DNA from: a virus
Reading direction: 5' to 3' (one strand)
Virus record (IMG/VR): IMGVR_UViG_3300047469_000262
Location: 1 to 45,197 of that record
DNA length: 45,197 nucleotides
Each line of letters begins with the position of its first letter. Within the stretch, counting starts at the first letter, position 1. Shown piece after piece: positions 45,097 to 45,197 of the stretch. Made by a program: the position numbers and the translations under genes. Below the pieces are notes generated by a model that did no database searches, had not been told where the DNA came from, and worked only from the letters and a program-made list of their open reading frames with translations.

Positions 45097-45197
45097 CACA
45101 ACCCCAAGCCTTTCCGGCCTTGGCCGACTTCCAAATCAACCCCCAACCCCAAACAGCTCAACAGCCACCCCCCAACCCCACCGCTCGCTGCGCTCGC
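45097..45197. repeat. 101-bp terminal redundancy (right copy)
   Basis: Exact duplicate of 1-101. Removing one copy gives a circle of 45,096 bp, in which the - strand genes at 199-911 lie upstream of the - strand genes at 44160-45064. Confidence 0.95.

Overview
The window is one complete circular genome of about 45,096 bp. The first 101 bases recur exactly as the last 101, as expected from a circular contig cut with an overlap. It is a tailed phage with a long non-contractile tail (siphovirus). The head module is Mu-like: DUF935 portal, Mu-I-like protease/scaffold, gp36- and gp37-like connectors and a gpG-like protein. It also carries a TrfA-like plasmid replication initiator with iterons and a P4-type tyrosine integrase with an attP region. 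It is therefore a candidate phage-plasmid that may also integrate. GC-rich DNA, the TrfA-like replicon and the tRNA-Leu point to a betaproteobacterial host, probably Burkholderiales; this is inference.

Layout. Positions 1-18,000 hold about 30 small, mostly unrecognised genes, largely on the + strand, in cassettes closed by intrinsic terminators. Many cassettes open with a recurrent leader: a 20-bp motif (GCTCTAYGSYYTCGTGCGAC), a TAYAC -10-like box, a short stem-loop of varying sequence, then ACAACAACTGGAGA and the start codon. Embedded here are three tandem secreted paralogues (4241-5976, -), a DUF4238 gene, the trfA-like gene (10455-11429) with iterons (11503-11593), a PD-(D/E)XK-like gene (12701-13309), the integrase (13723-15396, -), attP (15421-15698) and a complete tRNA-Leu(CAA) (15762-15846). 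A candidate small RNA (17232-17344) and a tRNA-like element with an enlarged anticodon loop (17960-18064, -) follow.

Positions 18,085-42,031 are almost entirely - strand. Read from 42,031 downward: RuvC-like nuclease, TerS, TerL, portal, gpG-like, protease/scaffold, decoration, capsid, gp36, gp37, a DUF7210-like small protein, tail tube, tail chaperones G/GT (with a -1 slip site), tape measure, DUF2460, DUF2163, NlpC/P60, tail tip, fibre-associated proteins including a Kelch-like protein, lysis genes (coiled-coil/TM protein, GH24 endolysin, membrane protein, Rz, Rz1) and two HTH regulators.

Positions 42,032-42,934 are non-coding and rich in structure: twin palindromes, G-runs, a 38-bp repeat and an array of about 15 TTGNNNNCAA-type sites. 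They adjoin the terminase module, so packaging or partition roles are plausible. The right end (42,935-45,064, -) holds small genes including three tandem paralogues, and it joins across the circle to the - strand genes at 199-911.

How it fits together: the TrfA-like protein would drive plasmid replication through host DnaA/DnaB, since no phage helicase, primase or polymerase is seen. The integrase appears to target the host tRNA-Leu(CAA) anticodon region, with the phage-borne tRNA as a likely replacement. The repeated leaders suggest one regulon, possibly controlled post-transcriptionally, covering the small genes and the replication operon.
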